The notes: generated from the sequence alone by a model not told the origin. A DNA stretch of 64,000 bases from CAIQQQ01 sp040399685 (GCA_040399685.1 JBBART010000004.1:62001-126000); one strand, 5' to 3'. Positions 54,146 to 63,035 are shown, counted from the stretch's first letter. Made by a program: numbers and translations.

Positions 54146-54904
54146 ATGACACTTTCCACACTCCCCTGGCATTTCATCCTTCTGTTCGTGGCGGCTTTCC
54201 TGGCGGGGGGCATGAACGCCCTGGCCGGCGGCGGTTCGTTCATCACGTTCCCGGCTTTGTTGCTGACCGGGCTGGACCCGCGCGCTGCCAACATCACCTC
54301 CACCGTGGCGCTGTTTCCCGGCCAGATCACCAGTGCGCTGTCCAGCCGATCCTTGGTGCAGGGGGTGGGGCGGATGTCGTTTCTGGGGCTGGCGGCGATC
54401 AGCCTTGGCGGCGGCGTTGTGGGGGCGTGCCTGTTGCTGGCGACCCCGCCGGCGTTTTTCGCGCAGCTGGTGCCGTTTCTGGTGCTGTTTGCGACATCGG
54501 TGTTCACCTGGGGCAGTTTCATCCGCAAACCAAAGACCACCAGTGCCCCCGTTTCGTCGCGTATGGCGGGGTTCGTTCAGTTCGGCATCTCCATTTATGG
54601 TGGTTATTTTGGTGGTGGCATCGGCTTTTTGATGTTGGCCACGCTCACTGTGGCGGGCATGGCGATGCGCAACGCGGGCGCCACCAAGAACGCGCTGGCG
54701 GGGGTGATGAACGCGTCGGCGGTGCTGGTGTTCCTGTTCTCGCCGGATGTGGAGTGGGTGCAGGCGGCAGTGGTGGCGGTGGCGGCCATGATCGGCGGGC
54801 TGGCCGGCGCGTGGTTGCTCCGGCGGGTGAACGAGAAGCTGCTCAAGGGCTGCGTGGTGGTGGTAGGGATCTGCCTGACGATTGGGCTGTTCCTGCGCGG
54901 CTGA
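54146..54904 (+). CDS. TSUP-family (TauE/SafE) membrane transporter
   Basis: The 252-residue protein has eight hydrophobic helices and the TSUP hallmarks: LAGGMNALAGGGSFITFPAL in the first half and GGYFGGGIGFLMLATLTVAG in the second. The family exports sulfite, sulfoacetate or other organic anions. A sulfur-related role would match the sulfate importer and TauD-type genes in the window, but they are not linked. Its stop lies 15 bp before intergenic element copy B. Confidence 0.9.
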   Translation: MTLSTLPWHFILLFVAAFLAGGMNALAGGGSFITFPALLLTGLDPRAANITSTVALFPGQITSALSSRSLVQGVGRMSFLGLAAISLGGGVVGACLLLATPPAFFAQLVPFLVLFATSVFTWGSFIRKPKTTSAPVSSRMAGFVQFGISIYGGYFGGGIGFLMLATLTVAGMAMRNAGATKNALAGVMNASAVLVFLFSPDVEWVQAAVVAVAAMIGGLAGAWLLRRVNEKLLKGCVVVVGICLTIGLFLRG

Positions 54905-54918
54905 GCCAGGGCAGGGTT

Positions 54919-55047
54919 GTTCTTTTTTATAAAAAAGAACCAAAAAATTTCAGTTATTTTGGCGCGTGTCGCGGAGATTTCCGGCACACACGCCAAAACA
55001 GGCGAAGTCTTTTTGCTTCTTTTTCTTCAGAAAAAGAAGATCTTCCT
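54919..55047 (-). repeat. three-hairpin intergenic element, copy B
   Basis: GTTCTTTTTT (54919-54928) pairs with AAAAAAGAAC (54931-54940), and CTTCTTTTTCT (55016-55026) pairs with AGAAAAAGAAG (55029-55039). Between them TTTTGGCG (54957-54964) pairs with CGCCAAAA (54991-54998), and the stem continues inward with one mismatch. The reverse complement aligns with copy A in both outer hairpins and their flanks (AGGAAGA, GAAGCAAAA, AAATTTTTTGG). It separates the convergent TSUP and metW genes. Confidence 0.8.
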
Positions 55048-55055
55048 GTGATGCT

Positions 55056-55688
55056 TCAAACGCGCCGCAACTGAAACACCGCCTGCTCACCAAAGATATT
55101 CGCGAGGCTGGCAAACCGTCGCCACGGCGATTTACGGCCTTCCTCGTCGATGGCGAGCCAGCGTTCCACCGAATATCCTTCCTGTTCGCACAGCATGAAG
55201 AAGTCCCGGATGGTGCAGGGATGGATGTTCGGCGTTTCGTGCCAGGGCCGCGCCCAGACCGAGGTCATCGGCATCCGTCCGCTCCAGACCAACTGCCAGC
55301 GCACCTGCCAATGGCCGAAATTGGGAAAGCTGACGATGGCGCGCTCGCTGATGCGCAACATCTGGCGCAGCACCTCGCGTGGCTTTTCCACCGCCTGGAG
55401 AGTGCGGCTGAGAACCACGTAGTCGAACGCCCGGTCCGGGTAGTGCGCCAGGTCGCTGTCGGCGTCGCCATGCATGACGGGGAGGCCGCGGGCGACGGTG
55501 CGGGTGACCTCGGCCATGTCGATCTCGATGCCGCGGGCGTCGCAGCCGCGGGTGCGGGTGAGTTCGTCAATCAGCGCGCCGTCGCTGCAGCCGATGTCCA
55601 GCACGCGGCTGCCGGGTTCGATCATGCCGGCGATGAGCCGCAAATCGACGCGCATGTTCTTGGCGATGGTGCGGATGGGGGCGTTCAT
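55056..55688 (-). CDS. metW: MetW methyltransferase-like protein
   Basis: The 210-residue protein matches MetW: VDLRLIAGMIEPGSRVLDIGC (SAM-binding glycine motif), DADSDLAHYPDRAFDYVVLS, LQAVEKPREVLRQMLRI and SFPNFGHWQVRWQL. MetW partners MetX in homoserine acylation in many proteobacteria, though its exact biochemical role is unsettled. Its ATG overlaps the metX stop (TGATG), so the pair is translationally coupled. Confidence 0.95.
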   Translation of the reverse strand: MNAPIRTIAKNMRVDLRLIAGMIEPGSRVLDIGCSDGALIDELTRTRGCDARGIEIDMAEVTRTVARGLPVMHGDADSDLAHYPDRAFDYVVLSRTLQAVEKPREVLRQMLRISERAIVSFPNFGHWQVRWQLVWSGRMPMTSVWARPWHETPNIHPCTIRDFFMLCEQEGYSVERWLAIDEEGRKSPWRRFASLANIFGEQAVFQLRRV

Positions 55689-56884
55689 CAGATTTGCGGC
55701 TCCAGCCCGGCATGGCGGGCGCAGCCGGCCAGGAAGCCGCCGAGGATGCGGCGCAGGTCCGGCTCGTCCAGCAGGAAGGCGTCGTGGCCCTTGTCGGATT
55801 CGACCTCCACGAAGCTGACATTGGCGGCGGCCCGGTTCAGGGCGCGGGCCACGGCGCGGCTTTCGCCGGTGGGGAACAGCCAGTCCGATGAGAAGCTGAC
55901 CACGCAGAAGCGGGTGCGGGTGCCGGCGAAGGCGGCCGAGAGGTCGCCATTGTGTTCGGCGGCGAGGTCGTAATAATCCATTGCTCTGGTGATGGTGAGG
56001 TAGGAATTGGCGTCGAACCGGCGCACGAAGGTGCTGCCCTGGTATTGCAGGTAGCTTTCGACCTGGAACATGTCGCCAAACAGCGAGGCGGTGGCGGCCT
56101 TGCCTTGCAGTTTGCGGCCGAATTTACGGCTGAGGGCCTGTTCGCTGAGATAGGTGATATGCGCCACCATCCGCGCCACGCCGAGTCCGGCGGCGGGAAT
56201 GCGGCCGGTGGCGTAATATTGCCCGGCAGCGAAATCGGGGTCGGTGAAGATCGCCTGCCGGCCCACCTCGTTGAACGCGATGTTCTGCGCCGAATGATAG
56301 GCGGCGGTGGCGATCGGCACGGCGGCGAACACCATGGCTGGGTAGGTGGCCGCCCATTCCAGCACCTGCATGCCGCCCATCGAGCCGCCGATGACGGCGA
56401 ACAGGCGGTCGATGCCCAGATGGTCGATGAGCAGTTTTTGCGCCCGCACCATGTCGCGGATGGTGATGGGCGGGAAATCCGCCCCCCATGGCGCTTCGCC
56501 GGGGGCGCGCGGGTCCATCGGGCCGGTGGAGCCCATGCAGCCGCCAAGCACGTTGGCGCAGATCACAAAATATTTCTCTGTGTCTACCGGGCGGCCCGGC
56601 CCCACCACCTGATTCCACCAGGGGCCACGGCCGGTGACGGGGTGGTGCTCACCCACATATTGATCCCCGGTCAGCGCATGGCAGACCAGAATGGCGTTCG
56701 AACGGGCGGCGTTCAACGCGCCATAGGTGCGGTAGGCCACGTTGACCGTGGGCAACGCCGTGCCGCAGTCGAGCATGAGCCCGCTGGCAAAATGCGCCGT
56801 CTGGTGTGCAATGTCGGGGAGTTCAGCTTGATCCATATCATGCGTCCATAAGCCGGGCAGGGGCTCTGCTGCAACCATGCACAT
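55688..56884 (-). CDS. metX: homoserine O-acyltransferase MetX
   Basis: From the ATG at 56884 the protein has 398 residues. The alpha/beta hydrolase nucleophile is Ser168 in VIGGSMGGMQ. NVLGGCMGSTGPMDP at about residues 111-125 is the acyl-CoA selectivity region, and the acid/His end appears as SSDWLFPTGES and ESDKGHDAFLLDEP. It activates homoserine for methionine synthesis; acetyl- versus succinyl-CoA use needs testing. ATGs at 56878 and 56836 are alternative starts. It is divergent from the chorismate mutase operon with only a 48-bp gap. Confidence 0.95.
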   Translation of the reverse strand: MCMVAAEPLPGLWTHDMDQAELPDIAHQTAHFASGLMLDCGTALPTVNVAYRTYGALNAARSNAILVCHALTGDQYVGEHHPVTGRGPWWNQVVGPGRPVDTEKYFVICANVLGGCMGSTGPMDPRAPGEAPWGADFPPITIRDMVRAQKLLIDHLGIDRLFAVIGGSMGGMQVLEWAATYPAMVFAAVPIATAAYHSAQNIAFNEVGRQAIFTDPDFAAGQYYATGRIPAAGLGVARMVAHITYLSEQALSRKFGRKLQGKAATASLFGDMFQVESYLQYQGSTFVRRFDANSYLTITRAMDYYDLAAEHNGDLSAAFAGTRTRFCVVSFSSDWLFPTGESRAVARALNRAAANVSFVEVESDKGHDAFLLDEPDLRRILGGFLAGCARHAGLEPQI

Positions 56885-56932
56885 GAGATATGGAAATTTC
56901 CTCAACGCTTTGCAGACCGGCGGGCATAAGCT

Positions 56933-57868
56933 ATGCCGAATTCTCCCCATTTGATCGCACCGATGTCCAGCACGCTCCCCGATCTCGCGCCCCGGCTTGA
57001 ACCGCAGCCTGACACGCTGGCCAGCCTTCGGGCTGAGCTGGATCGTCTGGATGACGCGGTGCATGATTTGTTGATGGAACGCGCCTTGATTGTCGGCCGC
57101 GTGGCCGCGATCGGGGCCAAGGGCCGGGTGGCGCTGCGGCCAGGGCGCGAGGCGGATATCATTCGCCGCCTGCTGCGCCGGCATCTGGGCGGGCTGCCGA
57201 AGCGGGTGCTGCCACGGATCTGGCGAGAGCTGTTCGCGGCCACCACCTCGATGCAAGGCCCGTATGTCGTCACTGTCTGCGAGGTGCAGAACGAAAATGG
57301 TGCCGACAGCAATGCCGGCGGCTACGTGGCCTTGGCCCGCGAGCATTTCGGTGCCGCGACCGACCTGAAAATTCATCGCAGCCCCGCCCAGGCGATCAGC
57401 GACGTCAGCGCCGGCACCGCCACGGCGGCCGTTCTGCCGATGCCCGCCGAGGATGACCCGGCGCGCGCCGCCTGGTGGACCGCACTCTTGCAGCGCGATG
57501 CGCCGCGCATTCACGTGGTGGCCCGCCTGCCGTTCTGGTCGCCCCGTGCCGATGGCGCGCCGCAGGTACGCGGACTGGTGGTTTCGGCCGCCCTGCCGGA
57601 CCCGAGCGAGCACGATCACAGCCTGATCGGGCTGGAATTGCCGCAGGATATGAGCAAGGCCTGCTTGTCCACTGCGCTGACCGATGCGGGCTTCGTGCCG
57701 AGCGGCATTCTGCTGCGCCGCGATCCGCAGGATTCGGTGGCGGTGGCGCTGGTGGATCTGGACGGTTTCGTGACCGACAACGACCCGCGCCTGCAATTGC
57801 TCGGCGCGCTGCGGGCGCCGGTGGTGCTCGGTTCCTATGCCATGCCGGTTGATGGAGACACGCCATGA
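56933..57868 (+). CDS. chorismate mutase with degenerate prephenate dehydratase and ACT-like regions
   Basis: The 311-residue protein starts with an AroQ-type chorismate mutase domain at about residues 28-105 (SLRAELDRLDDAVHDLLMER, IGAKGRVALRPGREADII). The rest looks like a decayed prephenate dehydratase: AREHFGAATDLKIHRSPAQA and AVLPMP stand where P-proteins have their substrate domain, but the TRF motif is absent (VVARLPFW). The tail (SLIGLELPQDMSKACLSTAL through LQLLGALRAPVVLGSYAMP) is ACT-like without the ESRP motif. It should form prephenate; dehydratase activity is doubtful. It overlaps hisC by four bases. Confidence 0.8.
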   Translation: MPNSPHLIAPMSSTLPDLAPRLEPQPDTLASLRAELDRLDDAVHDLLMERALIVGRVAAIGAKGRVALRPGREADIIRRLLRRHLGGLPKRVLPRIWRELFAATTSMQGPYVVTVCEVQNENGADSNAGGYVALAREHFGAATDLKIHRSPAQAISDVSAGTATAAVLPMPAEDDPARAAWWTALLQRDAPRIHVVARLPFWSPRADGAPQVRGLVVSAALPDPSEHDHSLIGLELPQDMSKACLSTALTDAGFVPSGILLRRDPQDSVAVALVDLDGFVTDNDPRLQLLGALRAPVVLGSYAMPVDGDTP

Positions 57869-58974
57869 ATGATATCCAGCCGCGCCCAACCGCCCCCGTT
57901 GCCCGTGCCGAGGTGATGGCGATCTCGCCCTATGTGGGCGGGGAGAGCAAAATTCCGGGCGTCAACCGGATCATCAAGCTGTCCTCCAACGAGGGCGCGT
58001 TCGGTCCGCCGAAATCGGCGCAGGAAGCCTATGCCCGCGTCGCTGCAAACCTGCATCGCTACCCGGATGGCGGTTCGACCGAACTGCGCCGCGCCATCGG
58101 CGCGCGCTTCGACCTGGACCCCGACCGCATTGTGTGCGGCACCGGATCGGACGAGCTGATCGCGCATCTGTGCCACATCTATGCCGGCCCCGGCACCGAT
58201 ATCCTGATGAGCCTGCACGGCTTCTCGATGTATGAGCTGTCCGGCATCTATGCCGGCGCGCGGGTGCTGAAGGTGGCCGAGCAGAGCCTGACCGCCGACG
58301 TGGACGCCCTGCTGGCGGCCGTGACGCCCGAGACCCGCATCGTGTTCATCGCCAATCCGAACAACCCCACCGGCACGCTGCTGGCGCAGGCCGAAGTGGA
58401 GCGCCTGCGCGCAGGCCTGCCGCCCGACGTGCTGCTGGTGCTGGACGCTGCCTACGCCGAATACGTGACCGACGCCGATTATGACGCCGGCGCCAAGCTG
58501 GTGGATGCCGGTGAAAACACCATCATGCTGCGCACCTTCAGCAAGGTGTTCGGCCTGGGCGGAATGCGCGTGGGCTGGGGCTATGGCCCAGCGGCGGTGA
58601 TCGACGCGCTGAACCGCGTGCGGGGCGTGTTCAACGTCAATATCGCTGCCCAGGCCGCTGCCGTTGCGGCCCTTGCCGAACCCGGCTGGGTTGAGGCGAG
58701 CGTGGCCCATAACGAGACCTGGCGGGAATGGCTGATGGCCGAACTGGCCACGGTTGGCATTCCCACCCATCCCAGCGTTGGTAATTTCTTCCTGGCTGAT
58801 TTCGGAACCGCGGAACGCGCGGATTCCGCCAATGCGCATATGAAGTCGCGCGGGCTGATCATTCGCGCCATGACCAGCTACAACCTGCCGCACACGCTGC
58901 GCATCACCGTGGGCACCGAAGAGGAATGCCGGCTGGTGGCCGCTGCACTCGGGGACTTCGTGAAGCATGCCTGA
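57865..58974 (+). CDS. hisC: histidinol-phosphate / aromatic aminotransferase
   Basis: The 369-residue class I/II PLP aminotransferase has the cofactor lysine at Lys227 (RTFSKVFGLGGMRVGWGYG). Other family marks are KLSSNEGAFGPPKSA (substrate region), ANPNNPTGTLL and the C-terminal SYNLPHTLRITVGTEEECR. In this operon, between chorismate mutase and tyrC, it probably transaminates prephenate or aromatic keto acids as well as, or instead of, histidinol phosphate. Its start overlaps the upstream stop (ATGA), and its end overlaps tyrC by eight bases. Confidence 0.93.
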   Translation: MNDIQPRPTAPVARAEVMAISPYVGGESKIPGVNRIIKLSSNEGAFGPPKSAQEAYARVAANLHRYPDGGSTELRRAIGARFDLDPDRIVCGTGSDELIAHLCHIYAGPGTDILMSLHGFSMYELSGIYAGARVLKVAEQSLTADVDALLAAVTPETRIVFIANPNNPTGTLLAQAEVERLRAGLPPDVLLVLDAAYAEYVTDADYDAGAKLVDAGENTIMLRTFSKVFGLGGMRVGWGYGPAAVIDALNRVRGVFNVNIAAQAAAVAALAEPGWVEASVAHNETWREWLMAELATVGIPTHPSVGNFFLADFGTAERADSANAHMKSRGLIIRAMTSYNLPHTLRITVGTEEECRLVAAALGDFVKHA

Positions 58975-59854
58975 ACCGCTGTTTCGCCGGATTGCGCTGA
59001 TCGGCATTGGGCTGATCGGCAGTTCGGTCGCGCGCATCGCCATGCAGAACGGCGATATCGCCACCGAGATCGTGGCCAACGCCCGCACCCAGAAATCGCT
59101 GGACCGGGTGCTGGAACTGGGCATCGCGCATCGGGTGGAGCTTGATCCGGCCGAGGCGGTGAAGGGTGCCGACTGCGTGATGCTGTGTGCGCCGGTGGGC
59201 GCCTATGCAGCCCTCGCCGAGGCGATCGCGCCGCATCTGGAGCCGGGGGCCATCATCACCGATGTGGGGTCCACCAAGCAGTCCGTGATCCGCGACGTGG
59301 GGCCGCTGGTGCCGGAGGGCGTGCATTTCGTGCCTGGGCATCCGATGGCGGGCACGGAGTATTCCGGCCCGGATGCTGGGTTCCTCACGTTGTTCGAGGG
59401 CCGTTGGTGTCTGCTGACGCCGCCGCCGGGCACGGATGAGGCGGCGGTGGAGAAGATTGCTGAACTGTGGCGTCGCTGTGGGTCGATGATCGAGCGGATG
59501 GAGCCGGCGCATCACGACAAGGTGGTGGCCATCGTGTCGCATCTGCCGCATCTGCTGGCCTTCACCATTTGCGGCACGGCGGACGATCTGGAAGATGAAA
59601 GCCGCCAGCAGGTGCTTAAGTTCGCTGCCGCCGGGTTCCGGGACTTCACCCGGATCGCTGCGTCCGATCCGGTGATGTGGCGCGACGTGTTCCTCAACAA
59701 CCGCGAGGCGCTGCTGGAAATGCTGGCGCGCTTCACCGAGGACGCCCAGGCGATGGGCCGCGCCGTGCGCTGGGGCGACGGGGCCTATATCGAGGACAAG
59801 ATCATCCGTGGCCGCGCCATCCGCCGCAGCCTGATCGAACTGAAGCAGGCGTAG
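58967..59854 (+). CDS. tyrC: prephenate/arogenate dehydrogenase
   Basis: The 295-residue enzyme oxidatively decarboxylates prephenate or arogenate in tyrosine synthesis. The dinucleotide motif is IGIGLIGSSVA near residues 12-22. Catalytic-region signatures are DVGSTKQSVI, FVPGHPMAGTEYSGPDAG and VAIVSHLPHLLAF (His of the active site). The C-terminal helical domain contains FRDFTRIAASDPVMWRDVFL. It overlaps hisC and is followed after five bases by an AmpG-like gene. Confidence 0.94.
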   Translation: MPEPLFRRIALIGIGLIGSSVARIAMQNGDIATEIVANARTQKSLDRVLELGIAHRVELDPAEAVKGADCVMLCAPVGAYAALAEAIAPHLEPGAIITDVGSTKQSVIRDVGPLVPEGVHFVPGHPMAGTEYSGPDAGFLTLFEGRWCLLTPPPGTDEAAVEKIAELWRRCGSMIERMEPAHHDKVVAIVSHLPHLLAFTICGTADDLEDESRQQVLKFAAAGFRDFTRIAASDPVMWRDVFLNNREALLEMLARFTEDAQAMGRAVRWGDGAYIEDKIIRGRAIRRSLIELKQA

Positions 59855-59859
59855 TCGGC

Positions 59860-61110
59860 ATGTGGCGAGATCGACGGGCCTGGATCATGGCGGCCCTCGG
59901 TTTCGCCTCCGGTCTGCCGCTGATGCTGACGCTGACCACGCTGCGGCAATGGCTGGTGGAACGCGGCACGCCGGTGGCGGTGATCGGCCTGACCGCCAAT
60001 ATCGGCCTCGCCTACACCTTCAAGTTCCTGTGGTCGCCAATGCTGGACCATGTGGCCGCCCCGTTCGGCCTGCACCGGTTTGGCCGCAGGCGGGGCTGGA
60101 TGCTGGCCACGCAGCCGTTGCTGGTGGCCGCCATCGTGGCCATGGCCGCCAGCCAGACGCCGATGCAGTCCATCGCCGCTGCCGGGTTCATCGCATTGTT
60201 CTCCGCCACCCAGGACATCGCCATCGACGCGTGGCGGATCGAGACATTCTCGCGTGACCAACAGGGGCTGGCGACGGCCATCTATGTCTGGGGCTATCGC
60301 CTGGCGATGCTGGTGGCGAGTGGTGGTGTGCTGGCGATGGCCGGTGTGGTCGGCTGGCACGCGGCGCTCATGCTGATCGCGGGTTTGGCTGGTGTGTGCA
60401 TGATCGCCACGATCGCGGCCAGCGAGCCGGAATTGCCGGTCCAGGCCGAAGCACGGGTGGGTGGTGTTCTGGCGCGCGCGCGGGCGGCGGTGCTGGACCC
60501 GTTGCGCGAGTTCATCGGCCGCCCCTCGGGCCTTCTGGTGCTGGCCTTCGTGATGCTGTTCAACCTCGGCGAATCGATGGCCGGGGTGATGCTGACGCCG
60601 CTGTATCGCGCACTTGGTTTTTCCCGCGACATCGTGGCCGGCACCTCGCTGTTCTCGCTGGTCGGCACCTTGTCCGGCATTGCCGCCGGGGGCTGGGTGG
60701 TGTCGAAGATCGGCCTATCCCGCGCTTTGATTGCCACCGGCGTGGCGCAGACGCTGGCGATGGGCATGTACGTGGTGCTGGCCGGGCGCCCCGGGGAAAT
60801 CGACCTGCTTTATGCCACCGTTCTGCTGGAAGCCTTCGTTCAGGGGTTGGCCACCGCCTCGTTCCTCGCCTACCTTTCCGGGCTGTGCGCTGTGGCGTTC
60901 ACCGCCACGCAATATGCGCTGCTCACGTCGCTCGCTGTGGTCGCCTCGCATACCATCGGCAGCTTCTCCGGCTACCTCGCGGACAGCGTGGGCTTCCAGG
61001 GCTTCTACGCCCTGGCCATGCTGTGTGCGCTGCCGGCGATGATCCTGATGCTCCTGATCCTGAAACGCTTTCCCGGAGAAGATGAATGGACCCGCTCAAG
61101 CCGATCGTGA
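59860..61110 (+). CDS. AmpG-family MFS permease
   Basis: The 416-residue protein has 12 helices and AmpG-like marks: GFASGLPLMLTLTTLRQWLV, YTFKFLWSPMLDHV, GRRRGWMLATQPLLV and FSATQDIAIDAWRIE. AmpG proteins import anhydromuropeptides for cell-wall recycling, but other family members carry other substrates. The ATG at 59860 lies just after the tyrC stop, and the 3' end overlaps the speB-like gene by 25 bases, so it belongs to the same transcript. No recycling enzymes are nearby. Confidence 0.87.
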   Translation: MWRDRRAWIMAALGFASGLPLMLTLTTLRQWLVERGTPVAVIGLTANIGLAYTFKFLWSPMLDHVAAPFGLHRFGRRRGWMLATQPLLVAAIVAMAASQTPMQSIAAAGFIALFSATQDIAIDAWRIETFSRDQQGLATAIYVWGYRLAMLVASGGVLAMAGVVGWHAALMLIAGLAGVCMIATIAASEPELPVQAEARVGGVLARARAAVLDPLREFIGRPSGLLVLAFVMLFNLGESMAGVMLTPLYRALGFSRDIVAGTSLFSLVGTLSGIAAGGWVVSKIGLSRALIATGVAQTLAMGMYVVLAGRPGEIDLLYATVLLEAFVQGLATASFLAYLSGLCAVAFTATQYALLTSLAVVASHTIGSFSGYLADSVGFQGFYALAMLCALPAMILMLLILKRFPGEDEWTRSSRS

Positions 61111-62057
61111 AATACACGAGCCTCGCGGACCCGCAGCAGCGCCCCCGCTACACCGGCATCGCCTCGTTCTTCCGCACGCCGCACACCGAAGACCTCGCCG
61201 AGGTGGATGTCGGCCTGATTGGCGTGCCGTATGACGGCGGCGTGACGCATCGCAGCGGCGCCCGTCATGGCCCCAAGGCCGTACGTGACCAATCGAGCAT
61301 GCTGCGGCGCTTCCACAACACCACCGGCTTCAGCCCGTTCGAGGCCGCCCGCGTGCGCGACCTCGGCGACTGCTACATCGAGTTCCCATACGAACTCGAA
61401 GGTGCGCTCAACGAAATCGAGACGTTTTACAAGAAGATCATCGCCGCCGGGGTCACACCCGTCTCCTGCGGTGGTGACCACTCGATCTCCTACCCGATTC
61501 TCAAGGCCGTGGGTGAGAGCGGCCCGGTCGGCATGATCCATATCGACGCACATTGCGACACGGGCGACGACTATCTCGGTAGCCGCTTCCACCACGGCGC
61601 CCCGTTCCGCCGCGCTGTCGAAGCCGGCGTGCTGGACCCCAAGCGCACCATCCAGATCGGCATTCGCGGCACCAAGATGAGCCTCGATCACTGGGGTTTT
61701 TCGGAAACCAGCGGCATGCGCGTGCTTGGCATGGACGAGTTCCAGGACAAAGGCTGGGCCTATGCCGTGGAAGAAGCCCGCCGCGTCATTGGCGACGGCC
61801 CCGTGTATCTGTCCTACGACATCGACAGCCTGGACCCCGCCGAAGCCCCCGGTACCGGCACGCCCGAAGCTGGTGGCATCCGCATGATCGAGGCCCTGCG
61901 CCTGTTGCGTGGGCTGAGCGGCCTGAACTTCGTCGGTGGCGATCTGGTGGAGGTCGCGCCCTCCTGGGACAACGGCACCATCACCAGCTTTAACGGTGCC
62001 ACCATCCTGTTTGAAATCCTGTGCCTTGTGACCGAGGCCCGCACGCGGCGGGCGTAA
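61086..62057 (+). CDS. speB: agmatinase / ureohydrolase family protein
   Basis: The 323-residue arginase-family enzyme has all binuclear Mn ligands: GGDHS (His132), DAHCDT (Asp154, His156, Asp158) and SYDIDSLDP (Asp245, Asp247). It hydrolyses a guanidino compound, releasing urea; agmatine (putrescine synthesis) is the default guess, but guanidino-acid hydrolases look alike. Its start lies inside the end of the AmpG-like gene. The RVGGR-like exit loop reads SGRARHGPK-type (HRSGARHGPKAVR). Confidence 0.9.
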   Translation: MDPLKPIVKYTSLADPQQRPRYTGIASFFRTPHTEDLAEVDVGLIGVPYDGGVTHRSGARHGPKAVRDQSSMLRRFHNTTGFSPFEAARVRDLGDCYIEFPYELEGALNEIETFYKKIIAAGVTPVSCGGDHSISYPILKAVGESGPVGMIHIDAHCDTGDDYLGSRFHHGAPFRRAVEAGVLDPKRTIQIGIRGTKMSLDHWGFSETSGMRVLGMDEFQDKGWAYAVEEARRVIGDGPVYLSYDIDSLDPAEAPGTGTPEAGGIRMIEALRLLRGLSGLNFVGGDLVEVAPSWDNGTITSFNGATILFEILCLVTEARTRRA

Positions 62058-62072
62058 GCAAGGATTGGAGCC

Positions 62073-62119
62073 AGCCCATAAGTTAGCGTCGTGCCAAGCA
62101 CGCGCTGGCTTATGGGGCT
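62073..62119. terminator. long hairpin between convergent speB and LysR genes
   Basis: AGCCCATAAG and CTTATGGGGCT enclose AGCG-T-CGTGC-CAA-GCACG-CGCT, giving an extended, slightly bulged stem-loop. It fills the gap between the two stop codons. There is no T-run, so termination efficiency is uncertain. Confidence 0.5.
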
Positions 62120-63035
62120 AGTCGTGATGACCGCCCAGCGGCGCAGGCGACAGGCAGGCGTCCCGAACGCACCCGCGTAGCCAGCGATGGGCTGCATCGG
62201 CATCCAGCCGCGGGTGCCAGAGCATTGAAACGGTGATCGCCGGCATCGCGATCGGAAGGGCAAAGCTCAGCATGCCGGCCCGCAGATTTCCTGTATGCAG
62301 CTCGGGAACGCTCGCGATGAGGTCGGAGTCCCGCGCCAGGGCCAGCGCGGTCGCAAAGCCACCGACGATCGTTGCGATCTCCCGTTCCAGGCCCAGCGCC
62401 TTCAGGGCCTCATCGACCGGCCCCCGGTCAAGTCCCCGCCGTGAGACGAGGATGTGCCTGCCGGCCGCATAATGGGCGGGTGTGATCTCCCCTTGGCCCA
62501 GCGCGTGGCCGGTCCGCACCACGCCGACGAAGCGGTCGCGGAACAAGGCCTGCGTGCGCATCTCCGGGCCGGTGGCCTTGCCCACGATGCCGGTTTCCAG
62601 ATCGATGTTCGCGTCGCGAAGTGGGGTGTTGTCCTGGTTGGTCTTTTGCACGAAGTGCAGGCGCACGCCCGGCGCTTCCTGGCCTATGCGCGCCATGAGG
62701 TTCAGTCCGAAGTTCTCCACGAAGCCTTCGCCCGTCCGCAAGGTGAATGTTCGCACCACCTGTTTGAGGTCGAGCTTCGCAGCGGGGCGCAGAACGGCTT
62801 CCCCGTCCTGCACAAGCTGGCTGACCCGGCAGCGCAGTTCCAGCGCCCTTGGGGTTGGAACCAGGCCGCGGCCGGCCCTGACCAACAACGGGTCGCCAGT
62901 TGCCGCACGCAACCGCGCCAGCGCCCGGCTCATCGCCGACGGACTGAGCCGCAACCGCCGTGCCGCGCGCGTGACGCTGCCTTCCGCGAGCAGGACATCG
63001 AGGGTGACAAGCATGTTGAGGTCGGGCGTGGCCAT
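62118..63035 (-). CDS. LysR-family transcriptional regulator
   Basis: The 305-residue protein has the N-terminal LysR helix-turn-helix (LDVLLAEGSVTRAARRLRLS, PSAMSRALARLRAATGDPLL, RAGRGLVPTPRALEL) and a substrate-binding domain of the NodD/NahR-like group. It is divergent from an MFS drug-exporter-type gene (139-bp gap), which it probably controls. A dyad in the gap (63107-63122) is a candidate site. The ligand is unknown. Confidence 0.9.
   Translation of the reverse strand: MATPDLNMLVTLDVLLAEGSVTRAARRLRLSPSAMSRALARLRAATGDPLLVRAGRGLVPTPRALELRCRVSQLVQDGEAVLRPAAKLDLKQVVRTFTLRTGEGFVENFGLNLMARIGQEAPGVRLHFVQKTNQDNTPLRDANIDLETGIVGKATGPEMRTQALFRDRFVGVVRTGHALGQGEITPAHYAAGRHILVSRRGLDRGPVDEALKALGLEREIATIVGGFATALALARDSDLIASVPELHTGNLRAGMLSFALPIAMPAITVSMLWHPRLDADAAHRWLRGCVRDACLSPAPLGGHHD

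Noticed and set aside
56885..56932. SAM riboswitch upstream of metX
   Set aside because: The gap to the divergent gene is only 48 bp and does not show the SAM-II pattern I would expect; only a small GGAAATTTCC palindrome is visible.
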